Shown: in pieces, positions 42,225 to 50,417 of the stretch | Numbering within the stretch: position 1 is the stretch's first letter | Layout: every line of letters starts with the position of its first letter | Source: Isosphaeraceae bacterium | GTDB lineage: Bacteria; Planctomycetota; Planctomycetia; Isosphaerales; Isosphaeraceae | Direction: 5' to 3' | Length of the DNA: 64,000 nucleotides | Assembly: GCA_025356475.1 (NCBI GenBank) | Contig: JANXSX010000195.1 | Location: 62,001-126,000, forward strand | The notes under the pieces: model-generated | What the model saw: only the letters and a program-made list of their open reading frames with translations | Databases searched by the model: none | What the model was told of the DNA's origin: nothing | Position numbers and translations under genes: made by a program

Positions 42225-45200
42225 GTGAGATTTCCACTTGTCTTCGTCGCCGTCGTATTGGGGGCTCTGCCAATCCACGCCGGCGAGCCGGTCAAGGCCG
42301 ACCTGATCCTCAAAGGAGGAACCTTGATCGATGGAACCGGAGCCCCGGGACACCGGGCGGATGTGGCGATTTTACGCGATCGCATCGTTGCAATCGGCAT
42401 GTTTGATAGTGTTACATCCGCTAAAATTATTGATATCTCGGGGCTAATCGTTGCTCCCGGCTTCATTGATCTTCACACGCACTCCGACTCAACGATCATC
42501 AAGCCCAAAACCCGTGCCAACCGCAATTACCAGGCACAAGGGGTCACAACCGTTGTGACAGGCAACTGCGGCGGTGGTCCGATCGATATTGAAGCCTACT
42601 TCGCCGAGATTGATAAGCAAGGCGCAGGCACCAATGTCATCCACCTGATCCCTCATGGCTCAATTCGTCGCGAAATCCTCGGTAATGGCGATGTCCCAGC
42701 CAACGCTCGGTCACTCGCAGCGATGTCGGCTCTGATCGATCGCGAGATGCGTCACGGGGCCTGGGGGATGTCGACTGGGCTGATTTACCTCCCTGGCCGA
42801 TACGCTGATACCAAGGAACTGATCGCCCTCTCAAAAGTCGTCGCCAAGCATGGTGGTTTCTACGCGAGCCACGTTCGTGACGAAGGGGCCGGCCTGCTCG
42901 ACTCTGTGGATGAGATCCTGACGATCGGTCGAGAAGCCAAGGTCCCTGTCCATCTCTCGCACTTCAAAGCGACCGGCAAAGCAAACTGGGGGCTGGTCAA
43001 GACCGCTTCTGACCGGATTCTTCAGGCTCGAAAATCCGGCCAAAAGGTAACCGCCGACCAATATCCTTATGTCGCGAGTAGTACACAACTTGCAGCAATG
43101 GTGGTCCCGCACTGGGCACGCCAAGGGACGACCGCAGACTTCATTCGGATTGCTGCTGATCCGACTCGTGGACTCATGTTGCGCAAGGAAATTCAAGCCG
43201 ATCTTGATGAACGCGACGGTGGATCCTCAGTCCGGATCGCCCGTTACGCGGATAAGCCCAGCCGAGTCGGTAAAGATCTGGTGGCGATTGCCCGAGCGGA
43301 AGGAACCACTCCGTTGGAGGTTGTGCTCGACATCGAGCGGCATGGTGGAGCCCAAGCGATTAGCTTCGGGATGTCCGAGGAAGACGTCCGGTTCGTGATG
43401 GCGCTCGACTACGTCGCGACCGCGTCCGACGGCTCTTCCCACGTCGCGGGCTCTGGTGATAAGCCCCACCCGCGTGCTTATGGAACCTTCCCGCGCAAGG
43501 TGGCTTATGCCCTCGATCAGAGGGTGATCAGCCTCGAAGCTGCGATCCGCTCGAACTCGGGACTTCCTGCCGAGATCCTTGGCCTCCCAGACCGGGGCAT
43601 CGTCAAGACCGGGGCGATTGCCGATCTCGTTGTGTTTGATCCCAAGACGTTTCGCGACACAGCCACGTTTGATGATTCTACGCGATTTGCCACTGGGGTG
43701 AAGTACCTGTTTGTCAATGGTATCGCCGCTGTCACCAACGGTGAGCCGACCAAAGCTCTTCCCGGTCGAGCTCTGCGACTTACCAAGGATGGGCCCCCCG
43801 ACCTGATCGTGATGGCGCAGCGGATCTGGACGGGTGACACTGCGAAGCCTTGGGCGCAAGCGATCGCCTCTCGGGCGGGTACGATCATCGCAGTCGGATC
43901 CGCCTCCGAGATCCTCGCCCTCAAGACCCCTCAGACGGAGGTGCTCGATCGCCCCAAAGACTTCGTCATTCCGGGCCTGATCGACTCTCATGCCCATCTC
44001 GAATCACTCGGTTCCGAGCTCGACCAGATCGACCTTCGAGGGGTCGCGACCCTCGCAGATGTCCAAGCGAAGATTAAGGCAAGGGCGATCGCTCAGCCTG
44101 GTGAGGGTTGGATTCTCGGGATGAACTGGGATCAGTCGCTCTGGCCAGGGGGCAAGTTTCCGACTGCCGCAATCCTGGACGAAGTCGCACCTGGCCGTCC
44201 CGTCTGGTTGCGTCGGGTCGATGGACATGCGGGTTGGGCCAACTCCGAAGCCATGAAACGGGCCAAGGTCGGCTCGAAGTCGAAGGTGACAAGCGACGGA
44301 CAGATGATCGTCGATGAACAGGGAGAACCGACCGGAGTCTTTGTCGACGGAGCCATGAACCTGGTCGGAAACTCGGTCCCCGAGGACACCAAAGAAAGCA
44401 TCCGCCGCCACCTGCTCGCAGCGCAGGAACGAGCCCTGGCCAGTGGGCTCACAGGAATTCATGACGCAGGGATTTCTCGCCTGGAGGCCGAGGTCTACGG
44501 CGATCTCGAACGCCAAGGAAAGCTCAAGCTTCGAGTCTACGCAATGGCCTCGCCGGGTTCAGATCCGGTCGCGTTTGCTTCGAAACCGCCGGCACCCCAT
44601 AAGCCTCATAATCGCTTTGAACTTCATGCCATCAAGTTCTTTATCGACGGTGCAATGGGCTCGCGCGGAGGTCTCCTGTTTGAGCCATATAGCGATGATC
44701 CGCACAATCATGGCTTGTTATTGATCGATCCCAAAGTCCTTGAAGCGGCGACAGTCGCGGGGCTCAAGCACGGCTGGCAGATTTGTACGCACGCGATCGG
44801 CGACAAGGCGAATTCCCTGGTCCTCGACGCGTATGAGAGCGCCCGCAAGGCGGTCCCCGAGGCAACCGACCCTCGTCTCCGGATCGAACATGCCCAGGTG
44901 GTTCGGAAGCAAGATCTCGCCAAGTTCAAGTCCACCGGGACGATCGCCTCAATGCAGCCGTCGCATTCTAGTGACGACATGCGATGGGCCGATGCGAGGT
45001 TGGGGCCAGGTCGCGTTGACGGGGCTTACGCCTGGCGCTGGTTTCTAGACGCGGGCATTCCTGTCGCGTTCGGCAGCGACTTCCCCGTCGAAGTCGTCAA
45101 CCCATTCTGGGGAGTCTATGCCGCGATCACCCGACGCGACGCCCAAGGAACTCCAACCGGCGGCTGGCACCCCAATCAAATCATGACCCTTGATGAGACA

Positions 45201-45395
45201 CTTAGGGCCTTTACCGCCGGCTCCGCTTTCGCCGCGTTCCAAGACGATCGCGTCGGAATTCTCAAGATCGGCATGAGGACCGACCTCACCCTACTCGATC
45301 GTGACCCGTTCAAGATCGAGCCCAAGGCCACGCTCGACACGAAAGTGACGCGCACCATCATTGATGGTGAAATTGTCTTCACAGCCGACAAGTAA
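42225..45395 (+). CDS. Fused double amidohydrolase: D-aminoacylase-like domain + YtcJ-like amidohydrolase
   Basis: About 1056 residues from a GTG at 42225 that gives a signal peptide (FPLVFVAVVLGALPIHAG) and has GGCGAGG upstream; the longer frame to 41880 overlaps the HlyIII gene. Residues ~20-520 are a D-aminoacylase/N-acyl-D-amino-acid deacylase-like amidohydrolase: FIDLHTHSDST metal site, GVTTVVTGNCGGG, GMSTGLIYLPGRYADT, ASHVRDEG, DQYPYVAS and the SDGSSHV Asp. Residues ~521-1056 are a second amidohydrolase of the YtcJ/amidohydrolase-3 type: VIPGLIDSHAHLESLG, DGHAGWANS, IKFFIDGAMGSRGG, HAIGDKANSL, IEHAQVV and GSDFPVE. Both sites look complete. The first half would release D-amino acids from N-acyl forms outside the cytoplasm; the second half's substrate is unknown. 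Confidence 0.9.
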   Translation: MRFPLVFVAVVLGALPIHAGEPVKADLILKGGTLIDGTGAPGHRADVAILRDRIVAIGMFDSVTSAKIIDISGLIVAPGFIDLHTHSDSTIIKPKTRANRNYQAQGVTTVVTGNCGGGPIDIEAYFAEIDKQGAGTNVIHLIPHGSIRREILGNGDVPANARSLAAMSALIDREMRHGAWGMSTGLIYLPGRYADTKELIALSKVVAKHGGFYASHVRDEGAGLLDSVDEILTIGREAKVPVHLSHFKATGKANWGLVKTASDRILQARKSGQKVTADQYPYVASSTQLAAMVVPHWARQGTTADFIRIAADPTRGLMLRKEIQADLDERDGGSSVRIARYADKPSRVGKDLVAIARAEGTTPLEVVLDIERHGGAQAISFGMSEEDVRFVMALDYVATASDGSSHVAGSGDKPHPRAYGTFPRKVAYALDQRVISLEAAIRSNSGLPAEILGLPDRGIVKTGAIADLVVFDPKTFRDTATFDDSTRFATGVKYLFVNGIAAVTNGEPTKALPGRALRLTKDGPPDLIVMAQRIWTGDTAKPWAQAIASRAGTIIAVGSASEILALKTPQTEVLDRPKDFVIPGLIDSHAHLESLGSELDQIDLRGVATLADVQAKIKARAIAQPGEGWILGMNWDQSLWPGGKFPTAAILDEVAPGRPVWLRRVDGHAGWANSEAMKRAKVGSKSKVTSDGQMIVDEQGEPTGVFVDGAMNLVGNSVPEDTKESIRRHLLAAQERALASGLTGIHDAGISRLEAEVYGDLERQGKLKLRVYAMASPGSDPVAFASKPPAPHKPHNRFELHAIKFFIDGAMGSRGGLLFEPYSDDPHNHGLLLIDPKVLEAATVAGLKHGWQICTHAIGDKANSLVLDAYESARKAVPEATDPRLRIEHAQVVRKQDLAKFKSTGTIASMQPSHSSDDMRWADARLGPGRVDGAYAWRWFLDAGIPVAFGSDFPVEVVNPFWGVYAAITRRDAQGTPTGGWHPNQIMTLDETLRAFTAGSAFAAFQDDRVGILKIGMRTDLTLLDRDPFKIEPKATLDTKVTRTIIDGEIVFTADK

Positions 45396-45444
45396 GTATG
45401 CTTCTGCGCTGATTCCAGTAGAAATGTACAAACCACGCTTTGAA

Positions 45445-45476
45445 ACTCGTTCCCACGGTCATCCGCAGGAACGAGT
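45445..45476 (+). terminator. Hairpin after the double amidohydrolase gene
   Basis: ACTCGTTCC at 45445-45453 and GGAACGAGT at 45468-45476 form a perfect nine-base stem, 50 bp after the stop. It lies between convergent genes, next to the separate ThuA terminator. A weak T content follows on the plus strand. Confidence 0.55.
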
Positions 45477-45502
45477 ATCGTGAGCCTAACGACTCAAGAA
45501 AA

Positions 45503-45523
45503 GGGGGGTGATTGTGATCCCCC
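45503..45523 (-). terminator. Rho-independent terminator of the ThuA gene
   Basis: On the minus strand five G (45519-45523) pair with five C (45504-45508) around a ten-base loop, followed directly by a CTTTTCTT tract. It starts 4 bp after the ThuA stop codon, so this is a typical intrinsic terminator. Confidence 0.78.
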
Positions 45524-45526
45524 TCC

Positions 45527-46414
45527 TTACTTCTTGCCGACCTGTTTGTATCCCGGTGTCACGCTTGAGATGTTGGGCGCGGTGTCGAGATCGATCTTGC
45601 CGGTGACGAAGCCGAGCCCGCCCAAGAACAGGCCCTGGATCTTGGGATTGGCCCAGACGTCTTCCCGGTGGCCGAACGAGCTATAGAACACGCGACCCTT
45701 GCCGTGCATTCGGCTCCAGGTCTGGGGGAAGTTCGGTCGTTCGTAGTCATTGCCCTTCATCCCGGTCGTGTTCTGGACCAGGATGACGTGCAAGTCGTCG
45801 GCGATATTCTTCTGGGCGTAAAACTCGTCGGTGATCCGGAATGACTTGTCGCCAAGTTCTTTCACGCCGGGATAGGTCGTGTCGATGATATCGATGGTGG
45901 CCTCTTGCTGAGCCCCATGCCCTGCGAACTCGCCGCCGACCATCTGGATGTAGGGATCGTCGGCTCCCTGGTTCCGGTGGTGGCCAAACGTGTCGCTTCC
46001 GCAATGCAACCCGATGAAGCCCTTGCCGCTTCGAACCGCTTCGTAAAGGGCCTTCTCTCCGTCGGCAGTCATCGGCGGGGTCTTGTCGGTCCCTTCCTTG
46101 GTCAGGTCGCCGGTCGTCTCGAAGACGAAGGCGTCCCACTGACCGATCACGTCGGGGTTGAACAGTCGGCCGTCCTTACTGCAGACAACTTCGAAACCAT
46201 GATCCTTGCCAAGTTCCGTGAGGATCTTTTCCGCGTGGGCCAGTTCATCACCCTTGCGAGCGATGACCGAATGCTGGAACCCCGAGCTTTTGGTAAAGAA
46301 CAGAATCTTCTTGGCCGGTGCGCTCGAAGCAGCGAACAGGCGTGACAGTGAGCCCGCACCCAGGAGGGCCACACCAGATTGGAGCAATTGGCGGCGATTC
46401 AGAGCAGACGACAT
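45527..46414 (-). CDS. ThuA domain protein, Tat-exported
   Basis: A 295-residue protein with a twin-arginine signal (NRRQLLQSGVALLGAG at about residues 6-21) and a class I glutamine-amidotransferase-like ThuA domain (KKILFFTKSSGFQHS, YEAVRSGKGFIGLHCGSDTF, GGEFAGHGAQQEATIDI, FYSSFGHREDVW). ThuA-like proteins are named after a trehalose-utilisation gene, but in Planctomycetes many exported copies exist with unknown roles in sugar metabolism. The Cys in GLHCGSD is the one that would be the amidotransferase nucleophile. It ends in a strong terminator and starts divergent from the small helical genes. Confidence 0.92.
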   Translation of the reverse strand: MSSALNRRQLLQSGVALLGAGSLSRLFAASSAPAKKILFFTKSSGFQHSVIARKGDELAHAEKILTELGKDHGFEVVCSKDGRLFNPDVIGQWDAFVFETTGDLTKEGTDKTPPMTADGEKALYEAVRSGKGFIGLHCGSDTFGHHRNQGADDPYIQMVGGEFAGHGAQQEATIDIIDTTYPGVKELGDKSFRITDEFYAQKNIADDLHVILVQNTTGMKGNDYERPNFPQTWSRMHGKGRVFYSSFGHREDVWANPKIQGLFLGGLGFVTGKIDLDTAPNISSVTPGYKQVGKK

Positions 46415-46779
46415 TGGAGAGGGCTCCCGGGAAGGTCAACAACCGCTGCACTCGGACCGAGAATGCGCCTGGCGGTCGATTCTCGTATCGTAACGCGGTG
46501 GTTGAGCTTGCAACAGCAGGGACCCCGAGAGATCGAAATCCGCAGGCTTTTTAAGCGTTCGAACGTCAAATGGATCGTGTTGACGACCCGTCAAGAAGGA
46601 AACTTGGGCAAATCAAGTCGACAAGGTCGACATTGGCCCTTCACGAGGTTGGGATTCCGCTTGCGGCCTGGCGTGGAGGAGGATACCTTTAACGATTCAC
46701 TGTTGACCGACTGGTGGGGACTTCGCGTGATGATGCCCGGAAACGGGCCAACCTTGTAGCACCTGGAGCGTTGATACGG
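46415..46779. other. Intergenic region between divergent genes
   Basis: No convincing gene. It should hold the promoters of ThuA (leftward) and of the two small helical genes (rightward). The only structures I see are a seven-base inverted repeat, CGAGAAT at 46458-46464 and ATTCTCG at 46479-46485, about 45-70 bp upstream of the ThuA start, and a direct repeat of the palindrome GTCGAC near 46617-46632. Confidence 0.5.
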
Positions 46780-47118
46780 ATGTCACCAGCCACCGCACCA
46801 CCGGAAGTTACCCGTGAAGAGCGGACCCAGATCGAGCGGCTTTGCTCCTCAATTCGGGGTAAGCTTCAGTTCATGGATTACCTGGTCAAGACCGTCGTCA
46901 CGGACCTGGAGCGCCACCAGTCCGAGGCCGATGCGGGGACTCGCATCTTCCTGAGGCAACTCATTGAGATGCACGCGACGAACCTCTCGGTTGAGAGCGA
47001 GAACATGCGGGTCGTCGGCGAACTCTGTAGCGTGCTGGATCAAACGCTCCATTCAGAGCACAGCCACGATGAATTCCCAGGTGGCCGAGATGTGGATTCG
47101 TATCGTCAAGTGACATGA
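46780..47118 (+). CDS. Small helical protein, first of a tandem paralogous pair
   Basis: About 112 residues starting from the ATG at 46780 (GGAG upstream); a GTG at 46714 in the same frame is possible. No named domain is recognised. The protein is nearly all charged amphipathic helix and has no signal or membrane segment. The core IRGKLQFMDYLVKTVVTDLE, FLRQLIEMHATNLSVES and ELCSVL aligns, with the same spacing, to the gene that follows at 47154, so the two are paralogues. The size and helical form recall small regulatory or adaptor proteins (four-helix bundles such as HPt domains), but no active-site His of that type is evident. Function unknown. Confidence 0.7.
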   Translation: MSPATAPPEVTREERTQIERLCSSIRGKLQFMDYLVKTVVTDLERHQSEADAGTRIFLRQLIEMHATNLSVESENMRVVGELCSVLDQTLHSEHSHDEFPGGRDVDSYRQVT

Positions 47119-47153
47119 GCCGTCAGCCTGACGTATTCTAGGATAGGACGACC

Positions 47154-47459
47154 GTGATTGATTCGTTACGGCTGGAGCCGGAGCCCGCACCGATGCCTGT
47201 TCATACTTCCGCTGATCTGTCGCGTTCACTGGCTGAAGTGAAAGGCCAGGCCCAGTTTCTCCTCTACCTTGCCGACCAGATCGAGGAATCGCTGGAACAG
47301 CTCGATCACGAGACCGAGCCCACCCAGAGCGCATTCCTCTGCAAGGTACTGGGGATGTACTCGACCCAGTTAGAGGCGAAACATCAGGGACTTGGCGACC
47401 GGATCGCCGAAACCTGCCAAGAAGTCTACATCACCGTACGCGAGCACGACCTGGGCTGA
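47154..47459 (+). CDS. Small helical protein, second of a tandem paralogous pair
   Basis: A 101-residue protein from a GTG at 47154, chosen because GGATAGGA lies at the right distance upstream; an ATG at 47193 is the alternative. Its core VKGQAQFLLYLADQIEESLE, FLCKVLGMYSTQLEAKH and ETCQEV aligns with the preceding gene: both keep the pattern xGxxQFxxYL, FLxxxxxM and TxL. It starts 35 bp after its partner and ends in a hairpin that includes the stop codon. The pair may form a hetero-oligomer of helices. I cannot name a function. Confidence 0.72.
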   Translation: MIDSLRLEPEPAPMPVHTSADLSRSLAEVKGQAQFLLYLADQIEESLEQLDHETEPTQSAFLCKVLGMYSTQLEAKHQGLGDRIAETCQEVYITVREHDLG

Positions 47460-47475
47460 GCCGCAGTTCGGCTCA
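47457..47475 (+). terminator. Terminator hairpin containing the stop codon
   Basis: TGAGCCG at 47457-47463 pairs perfectly with CGGCTCA at 47469-47475 around a five-base loop. The first three bases are the stop codon of the small helical gene. It lies between convergent genes. Confidence 0.6.
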
Positions 47476-47533
47476 ACTCAAGTCGTATTCCGTCGCGTCT
47501 GGCGGAGCGAGACTTTTTCAAACCGAGCCCGGA

Positions 47534-48313
47534 TCAAATGATCGGGGCGCGTTTCATCCGCAAACGACCCAGGGCGTTGGCCACCCCGAGTTCCGCAATG
47601 ATCTGGAGAGCCTTCACAGCCTCCATTTTGTTGATCTTTGAGTAGCCTGAGCGGCGATTCTCAAACAGGATCGGGGTCTCGCCGAACGAGCAGCCGACGA
47701 GTCGGCACCAGAAGAGGATCTCTTCCATGAAGGAATAGCCACGCGACTTGACGCGGCTGAGATCGATCTTCGCGAGTTTGCTCACCCGATAACAGCGATA
47801 CGACCCGCTGTTGTCGCGTGTTCTGAGACCGAGGAACAAACGCGCGTACACGTTGATCCCTGTGCTCATGAACTGGCGTTTGAGGTTGAAGTCGCCCTCG
47901 ACCCCACCCCCAGGGACATATCGGGAGCCAATCATCACGTCGTACCGCTCCATCCCAGCCAGAAGCGAGGGGATGAACCGGGGAGGATGACTGAAGTCAC
48001 CATCCATATTCAGGAAGTAGTCGTAACCGCCATCAATGGCGAACTGCATGGCGGAGAGAATCGCGGTACCAAGACCGAGCTTACCTGCGCGATGCATGAC
48101 ATAAATGTGGGGCAGTTTCGCCGCCATACGGTCGGCGATCACGCCAGTCCCATCCGGGGAATTGTCGTCGATCACGAGGATTGCGGCATGCGGGGCATGC
48201 TCGCGAATCGCCGTGATCAGTTGCTCGATGTTCCCCGCCTCATTGAAGCATGCCAGCGAGACAAGAACTCTCGGTGGCGATGCCGCAGTGGTCGAATCCG
48301 TTTCGTGGGGCAC
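47534..48313 (-). CDS. Glycosyltransferase family 2, polyprenol-phosphate mannosyltransferase-like
   Basis: A 259-residue soluble GT-A enzyme. The nucleotide-binding start is VLVSLACFNEAGNIEQLI, followed by IDDNSPDGTG and the metal-binding NMDGDFSHPP; further blocks are VIGSRYVPGGG, DNSGSYRCYR and GYSFMEEILFWCRLVG, all typical of dolichol/undecaprenol-phosphate mannose synthases (DPM1-like). There is no C-terminal membrane part. It would load a sugar from a nucleotide donor onto a lipid carrier at the inner face of the membrane, making the donor for GT39-like membrane enzymes such as the one at 60442. It stands alone between convergent and same-strand genes. Confidence 0.9.
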   Translation of the reverse strand: MPHETDSTTAASPPRVLVSLACFNEAGNIEQLITAIREHAPHAAILVIDDNSPDGTGVIADRMAAKLPHIYVMHRAGKLGLGTAILSAMQFAIDGGYDYFLNMDGDFSHPPRFIPSLLAGMERYDVMIGSRYVPGGGVEGDFNLKRQFMSTGINVYARLFLGLRTRDNSGSYRCYRVSKLAKIDLSRVKSRGYSFMEEILFWCRLVGCSFGETPILFENRRSGYSKINKMEAVKALQIIAELGVANALGRLRMKRAPII

Positions 48314-48807
48314 GGCCGGATAGCCTCAACACGCCATCGAGTGCCGCAGGGTCATCACGAAACCCCGCAGTTCTATTCGGTTGTATCCGAGAATGGCACA
48401 ATGCGCCAAGCGAAGTCGCTCAATCACGACAATATCCATCGCTGTGAGCGTGCTTGAAAGCATCATGTCGCAGAGAGGCCTCGGCCTGATGGCCGAAGCG
48501 AGCAGGTGTCACCTGAAGAAGTGCGACCGATCGTCTCCAGAGGACACGACCTATCACACCACGAACGTCGTGACCACCCCCTCGGGAAAGAGGATGACTG
48601 GGAGCACCAGGACGCGACGTGGCGACACCTGCTCGTCGGGAACGACGGCAACCTTCGCATCTCCCGGGGGAGATCTTCGGGTTACTCAGTCTTCTCATTC
48701 GGGATCGTGTGTGACTCAACTCTAGTGATTCCTGCAATTCGAGTCGAGATCGCACACGTTCTCCTTGTTCAATTGATCCAACCGGCATCACGCGGATGCC
48801 GAGCTGG
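48314..48807. other. Long intergenic region with two adjacent hairpins
   Basis: No convincing gene on either strand; open frames here lack ribosome binding sites and family resemblance. The region lies between two minus-strand genes, so it holds the end of the ATPase transcript and the promoter of the GT2 gene. Two stems sit side by side: GCCTCGGCC (48479-48487) with GGCCGAAGC (48492-48500), one mismatch and loop TGAT, then CAGGTG-T-CACCTG at 48504-48516. They could be a terminator pair or part of a small RNA. Confidence 0.45.
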
Positions 48808-49965
48808 TCATTCCGCATCGGTGGCCCGCTTCAGCCGACTGAACATGGGGCTGAATGGCGAGAAACCATGCTGCTCATCCGCCCGAACCCAGGGCGTTAC
48901 CTCAGTGTACGACTCTTCCTCGTCGTCTTCGAGGTCGCTTAGATCGGGCTTCGAGACGGTCTGGATCGGTGGCGGATGTGCCACAACCGGGGTCGGCTCT
49001 TGGGCGCGACTCCACTCGTTCCAAGCCTGGAGCGCCGCATAGTGGTCGTTAACCACCTGCTCGCTCCCCTCCCCGATTGAGTCCTCAGCGGCCTCGGAAG
49101 GCTGACCGGGCTGCCAACCGACTTCGATGACCCCCTCTTCCAGCCGGATCGGAGGGCGAGTCGCACCAAGCAGGGACGGAACTGCGGCCATCACCAATGG
49201 TGTGGGAATAGGGGAGACCTTCTCGGCCTCATTTGGAGACTCGAAACGTGGCTTCCGTGTGGCCAGCATCGAAATCTTCTGGCGAATGAGCCGGGGGTTA
49301 CCCGCCGTAGTCACCTGCCAGTCTTCCGCCTGAGCGGATGTCCAGGTCTGTCGGGGGGCCAAAATCGAGAGGTAATGGGTGACCTCATCCGCATCCAGTG
49401 AACGGAGGTGGACCTTGGCGGAGAGACGGGACGCCAGCGGCCAATAGGCCCGACTCGTGAGTCGCCTCAGTAGTGAGGTCTGACCAACAAGTCCGATCGA
49501 GGTGAGTCCAGAGGCAAGCTCAAGCTGGTTGGCGAGAATTCGCGCCTCTTCCAACAGGTCAGCCTCGGCATTATGGCATTCCTCGACCACCAGCACGGTT
49601 CGTTCGCCGTCGAGTGATCGAACGTCTAACCACTGACGGAACGCTTCACGAGGGGATCGGCCCTCGGAGAGTCCGACCATATTTGTAAGGTGCGAGTAAA
49701 ACTGGTCGGCAGTCAGGCCAGGGGTCACTTCGACGAAGAGCCAGGTCTCGCGATGATGCCCACCGCTCTCAACGAGCCCACGCCACGTCCAGGTCTTACC
49801 GACTCCGGCGTCACCGGTCAGTACCCAGAACCCCGAGCCCGAGTCGATGGACGCGCGAATTGTGGCTCGTGCCGTGGTCCGGCTTGGCAGAGCCTCGCGG
49901 TTCGGTTGTGCCGAACGCGTTGCAATACCGCCGTCCTCCCCATCCTGGGCGGAGATCCGTTCCAT
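48808..49965 (-). CDS. ExeA-like AAA ATPase
   Basis: A 385-residue P-loop ATPase. Walker A is GDAGVGKT at 51-58, Walker B VLVVEE at 124-129, followed by CHNAEADLLEEARILANQLE, a sensor region (SIGLVGQTSLLRRL) and SLDADEVTHYLSIL, all of which match ExeA/GspA-type ATPases (AAA_22) that move peptidoglycan-linked secretion parts or, in transposons, act as TniB/IstB-like helpers. No transposase is near and no second secretion gene is seen. The C-terminal ~170 residues are a Pro- and acid-rich extension (DLSDLEDDEEESYTE) with no membrane helix or peptidoglycan-binding domain, unlike true ExeA. The role is open. Confidence 0.8.
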   Translation of the reverse strand: MERISAQDGEDGGIATRSAQPNREALPSRTTARATIRASIDSGSGFWVLTGDAGVGKTWTWRGLVESGGHHRETWLFVEVTPGLTADQFYSHLTNMVGLSEGRSPREAFRQWLDVRSLDGERTVLVVEECHNAEADLLEEARILANQLELASGLTSIGLVGQTSLLRRLTSRAYWPLASRLSAKVHLRSLDADEVTHYLSILAPRQTWTSAQAEDWQVTTAGNPRLIRQKISMLATRKPRFESPNEAEKVSPIPTPLVMAAVPSLLGATRPPIRLEEGVIEVGWQPGQPSEAAEDSIGEGSEQVVNDHYAALQAWNEWSRAQEPTPVVAHPPPIQTVSKPDLSDLEDDEEESYTEVTPWVRADEQHGFSPFSPMFSRLKRATDAE

Positions 49966-50417
49966 TCGCTACCCCTTCGCCATTCTGACTCGATCCGTCC
50001 AACGAAGCGAAAACAACGTCGTCCCCGCCTGTCCACTTATCGGAAAGGAGCGAACGAAGGCTTGAGCCTTCCACAATTCGGACGACCTCTCCCTAAGACC
50101 TGCCCCCCAACCGGACGAAAAGGTGAACCCAGGCATCACAATTCGCCAGATCTCAGGTTTCAAGTCGTTGATTTTGTTCAGGCGGAGTGCGGGTCGCCAA
50201 CGATGTTGACGTCAACCACATCCCAGTCGCCGTAAAGGTCCGGACTTCCTCTAACAAGTAACCTGAGGCCCGGTTGGAGTCCGAGTCTATAGCTTTTGCA
50301 GTAGCGCGAGACGAAAACATGCGGTCTTCGTTCTTCTGTAACCGGTGTGCCCTTGCTCCGATTTTGGTTATAGTATGATCACGTCCGACTGCCCCTTGCC
50401 CACCGAGTTCTCCCGCC
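49966..50417. other. Intergenic region between divergent genes
   Basis: The stretch separates the leftward ExeA-like ATPase gene from the rightward ABC transporter operon and must hold both promoters. A TATAGT-like box near 50370 could be a -10 element of the ABC operon, but I could not find a well-spaced -35. No gene, repeat or clear operator is visible. Confidence 0.4.

Noticed and set aside
48420-48818. Possible 132-aa minus-strand gene in the long intergenic stretch
   Set aside because: Arg/Ser-rich composition, no ribosome binding site and no conserved-looking blocks; it also overlaps the end of the ATPase gene.
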